Assembly (NCBI RefSeq): GCF_023898315.1
Contig: NC_064622.1
Location: 276,511,503-276,575,502 of the forward strand
Source of the DNA: Schistocerca nitens
Lineage: Eukaryota > Arthropoda > Insecta > Orthoptera > Acrididae
Length of the DNA: 64,000 nucleotides
Direction: 5' to 3'
Shown: positions 10,775-21,466 of the stretch, one piece after another
How positions within the stretch are numbered: position 1 is the first letter of the stretch
How the letters are laid out: each line of letters opens with the position of its first letter
Notes under the pieces: model-generated
Told to the model about the DNA's origin: nothing
Seen by the model: only the letters and a program-made list of their open reading frames with translations
Databases searched by the model: none
Program-made: the position numbers and the translations under genes

Positions 10775-11170
10775 ATTATTAAAAATTTTCTCAGTTGCAA
10801 TAATGCATAATTTTTGTGTTACGACCGGTTTCATTCGTTGAACGTCTTCAGGCTGTAGAGTTGCGCTAAAGTCGTGACAAACAGTGGCATGATTTTAGCA
10901 TAGCACCTGAAGACGGTCCGCAGCTCGTGGTCGTGCGGTAGCGTTTTCGCTACCCGCGCCCGGGTTCCCGGGTTCGATTCCCGGCAGGGTCGGGGATTTT
11001 CTCTGCCTCGTGACGACTGGGTGTTGTGTGTTGTCCTTAGGTTAGTTGGGTTTAAGTCGTTCTAAGTTCTAGGGGACTTATGACCATAGATGTTAAGTCC
11101 CATAGTGCTCAGAGCCATTTGAACCATTTTGAACCTGAAGACGTTCAACGAACGAAACTGGTCTTAATAC
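10775..11170. mobile_element. Penelope-like inverted-repeat remnant, copy 2, split by a SINE
   Basis: Left arm (minus-sense motif, about 10786-10860) and right arm (10895-10915 plus 11144-11170) again carry CTGAAGA, a short stem-loop and GAAAC: minus strand CTGAAGAC-GTTC-AAC-GAAT-GAAAC at 10833-10851, plus strand CTGAAGAC-GTTC-AAC-GAAC-GAAAC at 11135-11158. The left arm keeps the ACCGGTC palindrome and cleavage triplet. A SINE with duplication ACCTGAAGACG has inserted inside the conserved core of the right arm. No protein remains. Confidence 0.55.
10916..11132 (+). mobile_element. tRNA-derived SINE, alternative-head form, full length
   Basis: The head starts gtccgcagctcgtggtcgtg (box A gctcgtggtcgtgcgg, box B ggttcgattcccggc), then ggattttctctgcctcgtga, then the same body and tail as the common form. 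Target-site duplication ACCTGAAGACG at 10905-10915 and 11133-11143. The best example here of the second head joined to the common body. Confidence 0.93.
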
Positions 11171-11322
11171 AGGAGTGTAGGTAATACAGGTGAGGTGGTT
11201 TTATTAGTCATTAACGTTGGTGTCAGCTGTGATGCTCAACATGAATAAGATTAATCTGATACGAAGTCTTCCAAATATACATGAGTTTTCTAGATGCATG
11301 TGCCCAGTTAACAGAAATATAT

Positions 11323-11471
11323 CGAGCGACCGCTCCGGTCGCAGGTTCGAATCCTGCCTCGGGCATGGATGTGTGTGATGTCCTTAGGTTAGTTAGGTTT
11401 AATTAGTTCTAAGTTCTAGGCGACTGATGACCTCAGAAGTTAAGTCGCATAGTGCTCAGAGCCATTTGAAC
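11323..11471 (+). mobile_element. tRNA-derived SINE, 5' truncated in the head
   Basis: Begins cgagcgaccgctccggtcgc, keeps box B ggttcgaatcc and the whole body and tail. Target-site duplication CAGAAATATAT at 11312-11322 and 11472-11482. Confidence 0.93.
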
Positions 11472-11482
11472 CAGAAATATAT

Positions 11483-12639
11483 TTTACGAAAAAGATGTTA
11501 ACGTTACAACAGTAGTTTAGACTTACAGCTATATCGGGCAAGCCAGTGTAAGAGAATCTGTTTTACTTCAAATGACTTTCTCTTCCCAAAACTGCGCGGA
11601 TTGCCGCGAATCTCGAAACATTGCGGATACAATGTTGTATCACTTCTAGTACCGCAGTGCTACAAAGTGGGAACGCCTGTGGTGCATGCCGCCCGCGAAT
11701 CATTGTTGATTACCGGCTCAGCACGGCAAATGCGGGCAGGCGTAGCGTTATCAGATTCTGTAAAATAAAAAAAGGAGTGACGGCTCGTTATTTGTTTACA
11801 GAAATATTTTCAAAACTAAACTACGTAGTTTATGTGGCACAAAAACTACATAGCCCTTCCGTATGTCTAATAGCGTGCGCGGAAGCACACATATTGAAGA
11901 CACAAAAGGGAATATTTATCATTTTCAAGAGTTAATAAATAAGATTCACGTTAATTTTCGTTACATTCCACTCAAATTTTTGCACCTTTTTAAAAACTGA
12001 GTGTTATTCTTCGTAAATCTAAAAAAATTGTAAACAGGGCGTGATCTGTTACGTGGAGTCCTGCCTTGATTAAACCCGTTGAACACTACTCTTCATGGAT
12101 GAAACTATTCGCTCCACAAAGGACTAGAGCCGGGGATTCTGAACAAAAATCCCATCACTTTTTCAAATATTTGGTACAACTTGCTCAGGTACTGAAGGAA
12201 AGAATTTATGCTGCTTTGCAACACAAGAACATTCTTCACAATCATTTCCACTTTAGAGAGTCCAGTGGATGTTAGGAAGCAATTTGTAGACTCATTAAAA
12301 TTCTGGGACCCAAGTGTGTTTCCGCACTGCACACTTATATAAATTACTTTATGTTTCACTGTATGGTATATTAAATTAAGTTCACCCAAAGTGCTTTTCT
12401 CATAGACCTCTTTACTGCTTAACAAAATAGCTCGGTAGTTTATTTGAACTTCCAGAATTACACTTTTCCGTAATTTGATGTCCCTGGTATTGTGCATGTT
12501 GACTCACATCGGTTTGTTCACCGTGCGAAATACCCCTATTCACGAAATTCAAGATAACCAAAGGAACTATAATCACTTATTTTTCAAGACGTTAAAAATT
12601 AAGATTACATTTATTCTACAAAATATAATTCATAAATAG
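11483..12639. other. No recognisable feature
   Basis: Holds a 104-codon plus frame (11621-11935) and a 130-codon minus frame (12497-12105). Neither shows a domain, signal peptide or compositional bias I can name, and they lie in ordinary AT-rich DNA. The 3' part could include highly diverged upstream sequence of the LINE that follows. Confidence 0.4.
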
Positions 12640-15128
12640 TGAACTGTTGTGAAAACTCACTTGAGCTCTTGGCAACAAATAATCCTGAGCTAATAATAAG
12701 CATCAAAACGGATACAGGGATTAGTGGACCCAGGGTTGTCATAGCGAGATTCAATATTGTAACCCCCACATCTTCCAAAAATAAACGAAAAATATACTTA
12801 TTCAAAAATCAGATAAAAGTTCACTTGACATCTTCCTGAGAGACAATCTCCGCTCCTTCCAAATTAAAAATACAAGTGTACACCTAATGTGGCTTGAATT
12901 CAAAGAAATAGTATCGGCAGCAATTGAGAGATTTATACCAAATAAATTAACAAACGAACGAGCTGGTTCTCCTTGGTCAGAATACTGTTGCAGAAACAAC
13001 GATAAATACATGCCGAATTTAAACGGGCGCATAATCTCCAACATTGGCGATCTTTTACAGAAGCTCGAAATTTAGCGTTGAGTTCAATGCGAAATCCTTG
13101 TGATAGTGTCCACAACGAAACTTTATCTCGAAATCTGGCAGAAAATCCAAAGAGATTCTGGCCGTATGTGAAGTATTCTAGCGGCAAGACACAATTAATG
13201 CCTTCTCTGCGCGATAGCAATGGAAATACTATTGATGACAGTGATACCAAAGCAGAGTTAATAAACACAGCTTTCCGAAATTCCTTCCCCAAAGAAGATG
13301 AAGTAAACATTCCAGAATTCGAATCAAGAACAGCTGCCAACATGAGTAACGTAGAAGTAGATATTCTCGGAGTAGAGAATCAACTTAAATCACTTAACAA
13401 AAACAATTCTGTCCGCAGCTCGTGTTCTGTGGCTAGCGTTGCTGCCTCTGGATCACGTGGTCCCTGGTTCGATTCCCTGCCAGCTTGGAGATTTTCTCTG
13501 ACCGCGGACTGGATGTTTGTGTTGTACTCATCATATTATCATCATCATCATTTGTGACAGCAGCTAAATTGGACTGTGAAAAAAATTGGCCCGAGTAACA
13601 ATTGGGACTTAGTACGAATGCTGATGACCGCGCAGTTGACCGCCCCACAAACCAGACATAATCATCAAAAGCAAATCTTCCGATCCAGACTGTATTCCAG
13701 TTAGGCTGCTTTCAGAGTATGCTGATACAATAGGTCCATACCTAACAATCATATACAACTCTTCTCTCGATGAAAGATCCGTTCTCAAAGACTGGAAAGT
13801 TGCACAGCTTACACCAATATTCAAGAAAGGTAGCAGGAGTGATCCACTAAATTACAGATCAACATCATTAACGTCGATATGCAGCAGGATTTTGGGACAT
13901 ATATTGTGTTCCAACATTATGTATGACCTAGAAGAAACCGGTCTATTGACACACTGCCGAGACGGATTTAGAAAACCTCATTCTTCTGAAACACAACTAG
14001 CTCTATTCTGACACGAAATGTTAAGCGCTATCGACAAGGGATTTCAAACTGATTCCGCATTTATAGATTTCCAGAAGGCTTTTGCACTGTACTACACAAG
14101 CCCCTTGTAATGAAATTGCATGCTTGTGAAATATCGTCTCAGTTATGTGACTGGATTCGTGACTTCCTGTCAGAGAGGTCACAGTTCGTAGTAATCGACG
14201 GAAAGTCATCGAGTAAAAAAGAAGTGATTTCTGGCGTTCCCCAAGGTAGTCTTATAGACCCTCGGCCGTTTCTTATCTATATAAACGATTTAGGAGACAA
14301 TCTGAGCAGCCGTCCTAAGTTGTTTGCAGATGCTGTCCTTTATCGACTAGTAAAGTCATCATAAGATCAAAACAAATTGCAAAACAATTTAGATAAGATA
14401 TCTGTATGGTGCGAAAATTGGCAATTGACACTAAATAACGATAAGTGTGAGGTCATCCACACTTATCCGTTAAACTTCGGTTACGCTATAAATCATTCCA
14501 ATCTAAAGGGCGTAAATCCAACTAAATACCTAGGAACTACAATTACGCACAACTTAAACTGGAAGGAACACACAGAAAATGTTGTGGGGAAGGCTAACCA
14601 AAGACAGCGTTTTATTGGCACGACACTTAAAAAATGTAACAGCTCTACTAAAGAGACTGCCTACACTACGCTTGTCCGTCCTCTTTTAGAATATTGCTGC
14701 GCGGTGTGGGATCCTTACTAGATAGGACTGACGCAGTACATCGAGAAAGTTCAAAGAAGTGCAACACATTTTGTTTTACCATGAAATAGGGGAGAGAGTG
14801 TCACTGAAATGATGCAGGATTTGGGGTGGACATCATTAAAACAAAGGCGTTTCTTGTTGCGGCGGAAGCTTCTCACGTAAGTTCAATCACCATCTTTCTC
14901 CTCCGAATGCGAAAATATTTCATTCAGTCGACTTACGTCGGGAGAAACGATCACCATAACAAGGGAAATCAGAGCTCGCACGGAAAGACATAGGTGCTCG
15001 TTTTTTCCGCGCACTGTACGAGATTGGAATGCAAGAGAATTATTGTGAAGGTGATTCGATGAATCCTCTGGGAGGCACTTAAATGTGATTTGCGAAGTAT
15101 TCTTGTAGATGTAGATGTAGACGCAGAT
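12640..15128 (+). mobile_element. CR1-like LINE, long copy with endonuclease end, RT and tail
   Basis: Order on the plus strand: end of the apurinic-type endonuclease (TDTGISGPRVVIARFNI, about 12690-12755, where the family has GISDH), linker (12887-13400, FWPYVKYSSGKTQLMPSLRD), then after a SINE the reverse transcriptase: PDCIPVRLLSEYAD, DWKVAQLTPIFKKGSRSDP, AFIDFQKAF, SGVPQGSLIDP (about 14230) and FADA at the catalytic YADD position (about 14325), then the KETAYTTLVRPLLEYCCAVW block and a TGTAGA-type tail (15100-15126). Several frameshifts and stops; one catalytic Asp is lost by a deletion. The 5' half of the endonuclease and any ORF1 are absent. Confidence 0.88.
13413..13665 (+). mobile_element. 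tRNA-derived SINE of a second family, inside the LINE
   Basis: Head with box A tggctagcgttgctg and box B ggttcgattccctgc, then a body containing ttggagattttctctgaccg, a run of atc trinucleotides near 13530, aaattggactgtgaaaaaaa and a tail ending gaccgcgcagttgaccgccc and ataatcatca. It interrupts the LINE frame between LKSLNKNNS and SSDPDCIPVRL. The duplication is blurred (aacaattct / agcaaatct). Confidence 0.8.
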
Positions 15129-16124
15129 GTAATAGACTTAAGTACAAAAACGGAGAATAATACAGTCCGGGTGAATAGTAAAATAAGGAAGAAACTTTTA
15201 TAGAAAAAAATGGAGGAATCCGTTAATAACGAACCGTCTGGTAACCCCACCTTATCGTGGAGGTAGTCGCAGTCAACACACTTAGTCCTATAGTGATGAA
15301 CCAAATCATCATGAATATCTCCTTAATATCGTGTTGGTCCACTTATGGAACGAAATAAAACAGCGATTCTACTTGTCATGGGTTCTACAAGTCCATGGTG
15401 GGTTTCCAGAGGTATGTGGCACAGTTCACATAATTCTTGTAAATTACGGGTTTGTGGTTTGTAGATGAGGAGCTGACTCCCGACTGCGTCCCAGATGAGT
15501 TCCATTGAGTTCATATCTGGTGAATTTGGCGGCCAAGATGAAAACTGAGTTCATTATTAAGCCCTTGAAACCACTGTAACACAATTTCGGCATTGTGACA
15601 TGGCCAGTTATCCTTCCGGAAGACGCCGTCGCCATCGGGGGAGACATCAGGCGTGAAGGGCTGTAAATGGTATACAATGATGTTCATGTAGTCCGCAGCC
15701 GTCGTCGTGTCTTCGATTAAAACCATAAGCGCCATGGAAGCCTTAGTAAATAGCCCTCATATCATAAAACTGCCCCACCAGTCAGCATTCCGTGGTGCGG
15801 TGCATGTTTTGAGCAGCGGTTCTGACCGGTGACCTGGACTGAAAAAAAAAAAAAAAAAGTGATTGATCCACAAGGTGACACGTTTCCATTGATCCAGAGT
15901 CCAATCTCTATGATCCCGTACCCATAGAAATAGTAACCGACAGTGAAATATGTAGTGGTCGTCTGCTGTGGCGCCCCATGTTAAACAATGTGAGCTGGGC
16001 GATGTGCTCCTATACACCCGTCCCTGCTCCAGCATTGTACTCTGTCGTCAGGTCTGCCACAGACCGGCCAAGCATCAGATTTCCATGTTCTGTGATGAGG
16101 CGTGGACGCCCGACAACCTGTGGC

Positions 16125-17074
16125 TAGGGTTGCCATAATCTCGGAATCCAAAACCAGGACGAAACTTACGGTCACCGTAGCCGATCGAAGGAAATAAGAG
16201 GAATAAGGAGTCCTCATGCCCATAAGCTAACGGAAATGTGCATTTAATTAATGATCCAGAGTTTAGGAAGGACTGCTTCATTAAGAAAGCATTTATTACA
16301 AAAAATAAGAATATGCATGACATTATTCAGTACACGAAGTTCTATTGTCATCATTTGAGCTTCGTATTCAGTTCTTCCTCGCTTTATACTTGGAAATTGT
16401 TCAGTATATTCCTCCCTGTACTTAACCTTCCGTCTAGCCGACATTATTAAACCACCAGGCAAATAATAACAACTATTTAATACAATATAACACAACGAAA
16501 TCGCAATCACAACAAACCATGCGAACATTCAACAAGCTAATCAAAGAGGATAATACTCTTCATTGCCAGAGATGACTGACCGCCCAAACTCGCAATCTCG
16601 CAAATCGAAGAGGATGTACCGTACGCCTGAGCCTGACTGCCCATTGTTTCCATATCTCGAAAGCCTGTTCTGTTTGGATTTTATATAATGTGAAGGCAAA
16701 GAGATAACATATTGATGCTTCTTTGACAGCAATTTTTGAAATTACCGGAAGTTGACTTCAAATCCAGCAAATATCGAGGACATTTGCCTTTTCAAATGGT
16801 TCAAATGGCTCTGAGCACTATGGGACTCAACTGCTGAGGTCATTAGTCCCCTAGAACTTAGAACTAGTTAAACCTAACTAACCTAAGGACATCACAAACA
16901 TCCATGCCCGAGGCAGGATTCGAACCTGCGACCGTAGCGGTCTCGCGGTTCCAGACTGCAGCGCCTTTAACCGCACGGCCACTTCGGCCGGCCCTTTGCC
17001 TTTTCGGCCCGGACGTTTTCATTTACCCTAAAATCGCGGACTGTCCGTGAAATCCGTGGCGTATGGCAACCCTA
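16125..17074 (-). mobile_element. hAT-type element with 8-bp target duplication, mostly non-coding
   Basis: Perfect terminal repeats TAGGGTTGCCATA / TATGGCAACCCTA, flanked by the 8-bp direct repeat CCTGTGGC (16117-16124 and 17075-17082), as expected of hAT elements. Only a short transposase-like piece remains on the minus strand near 16440-16350 (KVKYREEYTEQFPSIKRGRT), resembling the N-terminal zinc-finger region of some insect hATs; that likeness is tentative. The element sits in a Tc1 and contains a SINE at 16794-16994. Confidence 0.85.
16794..16994 (-). mobile_element. tRNA-derived SINE, full length
   Basis: Complete minus-strand copy (tail aaatggttcaaatggctctg; head end ggccacttcggccggc). 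Target-site duplication TTTGCCTTTTC at 16783-16793 and 16995-17005. Third layer of a Tc1 > hAT > SINE nest. Confidence 0.95.
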
Positions 17075-17473
17075 CCTGTGGCCTACTCGTGGTTTCATCG
17101 TTCTTCAACTACTTTCCGTAGATGCCACGACAGTGACTCGCGGACAGCCGACCAGCTTTGCTCTTTGCGAGATGCTCGTTTCCAGGTTCTGGGCCATAAT
17201 AGTCGGCCCTTTGTCAAAGTCACTTATGTCAAACGTATTTCCTGATTCGCTGTCCGTATTGTCTCTAAAATGATTTATCTTCCGTCTCTGCTCAGCTTCT
17301 ATATAATACTTTGTCACCACGTCACGTGCCCGCAGGCGGCATTCAGCTTCGCCATGAACAGTGAAAATAACGCTTCGGCTCGTCAGTGTGTTTAACCGTA
17401 AAATATATGGGGAAAGCAGCATCAATTGAAGCAAAATGTAGGCCTTTGCTTTCGCCAGACCCCCCAACACAAT

Positions 17474-18780
17474 TGTAAGTAGCCTGTCTATATGTTTGTA
17501 TGTTGGCAGCGCTATAGACTGTATTTATATCAGTGATAACGCTCTGCGCCATTTGGTAAGAGACTGTGGTTGGACAGACTAGCAGTTAGCAATCAGCGGT
17601 TAGCAGTTAGCGAGCGGACGGTTTGGACGTGTGTCCTTCATGGAGATTCAGTGTTGGTAGGGTATGCATTGTAAAATGATGATTGCTGTATTTGCTAATG
17701 TTTGGATAGTGGAATTATTGACGATTATATAATTTTTGGAACTGGATGTCATATGATTAAGGTAATATCTGCTAAATACAGTTTACTCTTCAACAAAATC
17801 TTTCTTTTGCTAACCATATGCCTACTACTAGTTAAAGCCTGTAGTAGTTAGAGTCTTTTTATTCAGCTGGCTGTAGTTGCTGCTTGCTGTAATTGCTGCA
17901 GTTGGTGTTATGAAGATTTTCTGTGAGGTAAGTGACTTATGAAAAAGTATGAGTTATTGTTAGGATTTCTTTCAATTCAGGGCCATTATTTTGTGTTAAT
18001 TATTTGAAGCCAGGTTGTCACCCCATAGCAGTCAGATTGCGTTGGGCATGTATTTTGTGGGTAGTAAATGAATAGGTTAAGTGTGAGTTGTCTTAACAGG
18101 AAAATTCCGGTCAGTGTTGAAATGATAAAAACAAGTAACGAGTCAGTAGCAGCAGTTTCCCTCAGCGGTTTAAGTAAACGATAAGAAGTTTCACCCACTC
18201 AGTTATTTCAGTAGACAAAACAAATTAATTAGTTTCACCTGTCGACCCTTAGCCGAGGAACCCTTCTCATTTTCTTGTAGTTTGAATAATTAGTGCACGA
18301 TTAGAAATTAGTTATTGTTTACTGTTAGCGCGTAATTGTATATCCGGAATTTCCTTTGTGGTTGTAGTTTCTTATTGTTGTACTGTATTGTAATGAGCAA
18401 AGCAGTTGCGGCATGCTTGTGGATTTGCGCTAAGTATATCGCAGTCACATTTGCAACTAATTAGATATTGATTATTTTCAGTGCTATTTTAGTATGTGTT
18501 CCTATTTTTCATTTCCAAATAGTTTTTTCTGTGTTTTTGTGTAAAATAGTGTGATAATCATGGCGACTGAAAAGCGTAAAACTTGGCTGCAAAAAAAAGT
18601 GAGAAATGATAATGGCGACGAGCGTAGCTTCTTAGCACCACCTAGTAACGAATTTGTTAATAGATCCTGTGACAGGTCAGAAAGACCACAGCGGGAGTAG
18701 AAACCTGTCGTGCGCGAATTGAAATTTAGGTCAGATTTAAGAAAAACTCCATAGTGGATCAGGATCTGTGAGATTGTCTT
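17474..18780 (+). mobile_element. LTR-retroelement fossil: LTR-like block plus leader
   Basis: From 17474 the sequence follows the solo LTR at 5507-6079 in order (TGTAAGTAGCCTG, ggaactggatgtcat, caaaatctttcttttgctaa, gctggctgtagttgctgctt, tttctgtgaggtaagtga) at clearly lower identity, ending about 18195. What follows looks like a leader and the very start of a gag-like region near 18560. It is broken and no pol part is present. Family as for 5507; likely older. Confidence 0.45.
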
Positions 18781-18992
18781 TAACATTTTATTTGGTGTTG
18801 AAATGAGGTGCATATGTGTTCGTGTGAGAGCACATAAGTTTGGTGACGGCTACCCGTGATGAAACGCAGTACAATGCACTGATGAGTTGCATTGGAGAGC
18901 AGGAATAATCTTGCTTTGTATTTAAAGGAACTTTTTGACTACAGGTCCGACTTGAAAAGGTGCAGATACGCATACAATGCCGCGCTGATGAC

Positions 18993-19375
18993 GCAACAGC
19001 CAAGATTGTATAAAATACTTCTTTATTAAGAAACCGGTTTCAACAGACTTTGCTGTCATCTTCAGGTCTTAAAATCTTTTGTTGTAAAACATTTTCATTT
19101 GAACGATGCGCTTATACATACTGTAAGCATCTGCAAGCAATATGTACATGGACATGGCCTTTTGTGTAAGGAGCTTTATGTTTTTAAATATTTTAGCGAT
19201 GATAAATCTTTATAACGTGCTAACTTTTATCTACCTGACGCCCACTGCGTGAGGTTCAGCGTAAAATGAACATGTTTTACAAGAAAAGATTTTAAGACCT
19301 GAAGACGGCAACAGAATCTGTTGAAACCGATTGTCTTAGATAAAGAAATATTTTGTGCGATCTTGGCCGTTGAAT
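18993..19375. mobile_element. Penelope-like inverted-repeat remnant, copy 3
   Basis: Left arm 18993-19098 and right arm 19274-19375 are about 85% identical in inverted orientation, separated by 175 bp of unrelated AT-rich sequence. Both contain CTGAAGA, a stem-loop and GAAACC. No protein is encoded. Class inferred from the arms and motif, as for 9931-10389. Confidence 0.6.
19293..19338 (+). ncRNA. Hammerhead-ribozyme-like motif (Penelope-like remnant 3, right arm)
   Basis: Stem I TAAGAC (19293-19298) pairs over six Watson-Crick pairs with GTCTTA (19333-19338). Between them are the core CTGAAGA (19299-19305), a CGGC spacer, stem II AACAG-AAT-CTGTT (19310-19322), GAAAC (19323-19327) and a stem III of the ACCGGT type damaged to ACCGAT. 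The register of stem I against both halves of the core is what the hammerhead fold requires. The four-base spacer before stem II is non-standard. Confidence 0.5.
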
Positions 19376-19460
19376 GATTTTTTACAATTAAAACAGATCG
19401 CCCTTCAGCACTCTCAAAACGAGAAAATTACATCATCAAAACTAATCTCTTCCTGACCTA

Positions 19461-20317
19461 CCGAAGCCGTTCAGTAAGTAATGCATCACGTTTTTTTCTC
19501 GGCCAATTCCGGTTGAAAAAATGCGGAGTTTATTGTGTGACATTGTGGGATATTCCTACTTCAGCCCCAATAGTTTCAAGAAGTTTCGTTTTGTAGCGGC
19601 GCTATACGTCGCCTTCAAAATGGTGTCTGTAACGCAGGTGCATTCCAAGCAGAGAGCTTCATTGAGTTTCTTTTTGGAGGAAAACAAGAGCATCGCAGAT
19701 ATTCGTAGGTGCTTGTGGAACGTCTACGGAGACCAGGCGGTGAACAAAAGCACGGTGAGTCGTTGAGCGAGGCGTCTGTCATCATCGGAAAAAGGTCGAG
19801 AAAATCTGTCCGACCTCCTGCGCGCTGTCCGGTCGCACTCCGCTGTGCTACCTTCAGGAAACTGAAAAAAAAAGACTACATCGTGTTCGTCGCCAGAAAA
19901 ATATAAACGAACTTTTAGTTCTCCGTGACAACGCAAGGCCTCACACAAGTCGGCGCACCCGAAAGCTCACAAATCTTCATTGGACTGTTCTTACTCGTCC
20001 ACCCTACAGCCCGGATCTCGTACCTTCCAACTCCATCTGTTTGGCCCAATGAAGAGAGCATTCCGCAGGAAGAGGTACGCGGATGATGGGGAGGTTATTG
20101 GTGCAGCAAGACGTTGATTCCGAAATCGACCAGTAGAGTGGTACCCTGCCGGCATACAGGCCCTCCCAGTAAGGCCGTCCTATTGAACGGAGATTATGTT
20201 GAAAATAAGGTTTTGTAGCCAAAAGAATGGGGAATAATACGGTATATTGGAATCCTAAATAAAAACAAAGTGCTTGCAGAAAAATGATGTATTGCATTAC
20301 TCTTTGAAAGCCCCTCA
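19461..20317 (+). mobile_element. mariner element, internally deleted
   Basis: TA-flanked (19459-19460, 20318-20319), with diverged terminal repeats containing cagtaagtaatgca / agagtaatgca. The plus strand opens MVSVTQVHSKQRASLSFFLE and NKSIADIRRCLWNVYGDQAV (HTH 1 of a mariner transposase), then jumps to the C-terminal third: LRDNARPHTSRRTRKL with the second Asp and PPYSPDLVPSNSICL, where the third catalytic Asp is replaced. About 400 bp including HTH 2 and the first Asp are deleted. Same family as 27930-31720. Confidence 0.85.
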
Positions 20318-20565
20318 TAATTAAGCTGCTGAAACATACCACAGATCTGTACTAATTATTAGTAACGAGTAAGGTAATTTTACAATGAGACAACGTATTC
20401 CGACCTAAATATGAGAATCGTTACTCTAAAATTACATAGAGTGGCAAATGCCCATCTTACAAGTCTGGAGACACGATGAGAAGTGAGTACAGAGAAGCAC
20501 ACTATGTGTGCTTCGTTTGTTCTATAATAATTGATGCAAGAAATTGTTCAATAGATGTTAACATA

Positions 20566-21466
20566 CAGGGTGAAAATTTTAAGTTGACAAACCAGAATAA
20601 CTCGAAAAATAAGCACACGAAAAAATGTGGAGAATCCGAAGTTGATAATTTTCTTGGGGGACATCTGCTGGTGCTAAAATTAGCCCGCCACCCCAGCGCC
20701 CCGGAGGTGGGGCCGAAGGCAACTTTAAAATTTCAAATGGGAACCCCCATTTTTTATTGTAGAATCAGATTCTACGTACAAAACTACGTACATTTTGTCT
20801 TAAACATTTGTTTTAATTCTCGGTAGTTGGCGCTGTAATTCAAGAAAATCCATGTTCTGATATTTGCGTGGAAAATGGTTACGGATACATGAAAAATACT
20901 TATTTACTTCGTAAATTTTGATTCACTGAAACTAAAACTCTCCCTCTCTCCACACAGGGTGGGGTTTGAGAGGGAGGAATTAGAGTTTTACAAATGTTGA
21001 CCCAAATATTAATTTTTTCCGCAGATTCGGATAAGTTTTGTTTACTCCGTGGTCATGAGGCCACTCAACTTTTAATTATCAAACAAATCATCTGACTAGT
21101 TAACCAACTAACTAACCGAATCAAAATTTACGAAGTAAATATTTTTTATTTATCCGTAATCATTTTTCAGGCAAAAATGAGAACATGGATTTTCTTGAAT
21201 TAAAGCGCCAACTACCAAGAATCAAAACAAATGCTTGAGACAAAATGTACGTAGTTTTTTTATGTAGAATCTGATTCTGCAATAAAAAATGGGGGTTCCC
21301 ATTTGAAATTTTAAAGTTGCCATCCGCCCCCCCCCCCTTCCCTCTCCAGGGGACCTGCAGATAGATGTCCCCCTCGAAAACGATCAACTTTGGATTCTAC
21401 ACATTTTTTCCTGTGAAGCTTATTTTTCGAGTTAATCTGGTTTGTCAACTTAAAATTTACACCCTG
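20566..21466. mobile_element. 901-bp foldback element (long inverted repeats)
   Basis: TA-flanked (20564-20565, 21467-21468). The two arms, about 20566-20935 and 21105-21466, are inverted copies of one another, with ends CAGGGTGAAAATTTTAAGTTG and its partner CAGGGTGTAAATTTTAAGTT. The spacer holds a smaller hairpin (ctctccctctctc / gagagggagg, about 20938-20985). No transposase. TA target and CAGGGTG end suggest mobilisation by a Tc1/mariner-type enzyme, which is inference. A transcript across it would form a long hairpin. Confidence 0.85.

Larger units (their letters stand above)
15200..17230 (-). mobile_element. Tc1-like element, decayed, carrying a hAT
   Basis: Minus strand, N to C: SDFDKGPTIMAQNLETSISQ and RAKLVGCPRVTV (HTH, about 17215-17110), interrupted by the hAT at 16125-17074, then GNLMLGRSVAD, RDWTLDQWKRVTLW (about 15900, before the first Asp), a run of A/T where SDES should be, FRKDNWPCHNAEIVLQWFQ (second Asp, about 15620-15560), and a degraded third motif near 15500. 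Stops and frameshifts are frequent. Terminal repeats are not clear. Confidence 0.75.

Noticed and set aside
12105-12497. 130-codon minus-strand frame
   Set aside because: No recognisable domain, ordinary composition, and no neighbouring exon or splice evidence; consistent with chance in AT-rich DNA.
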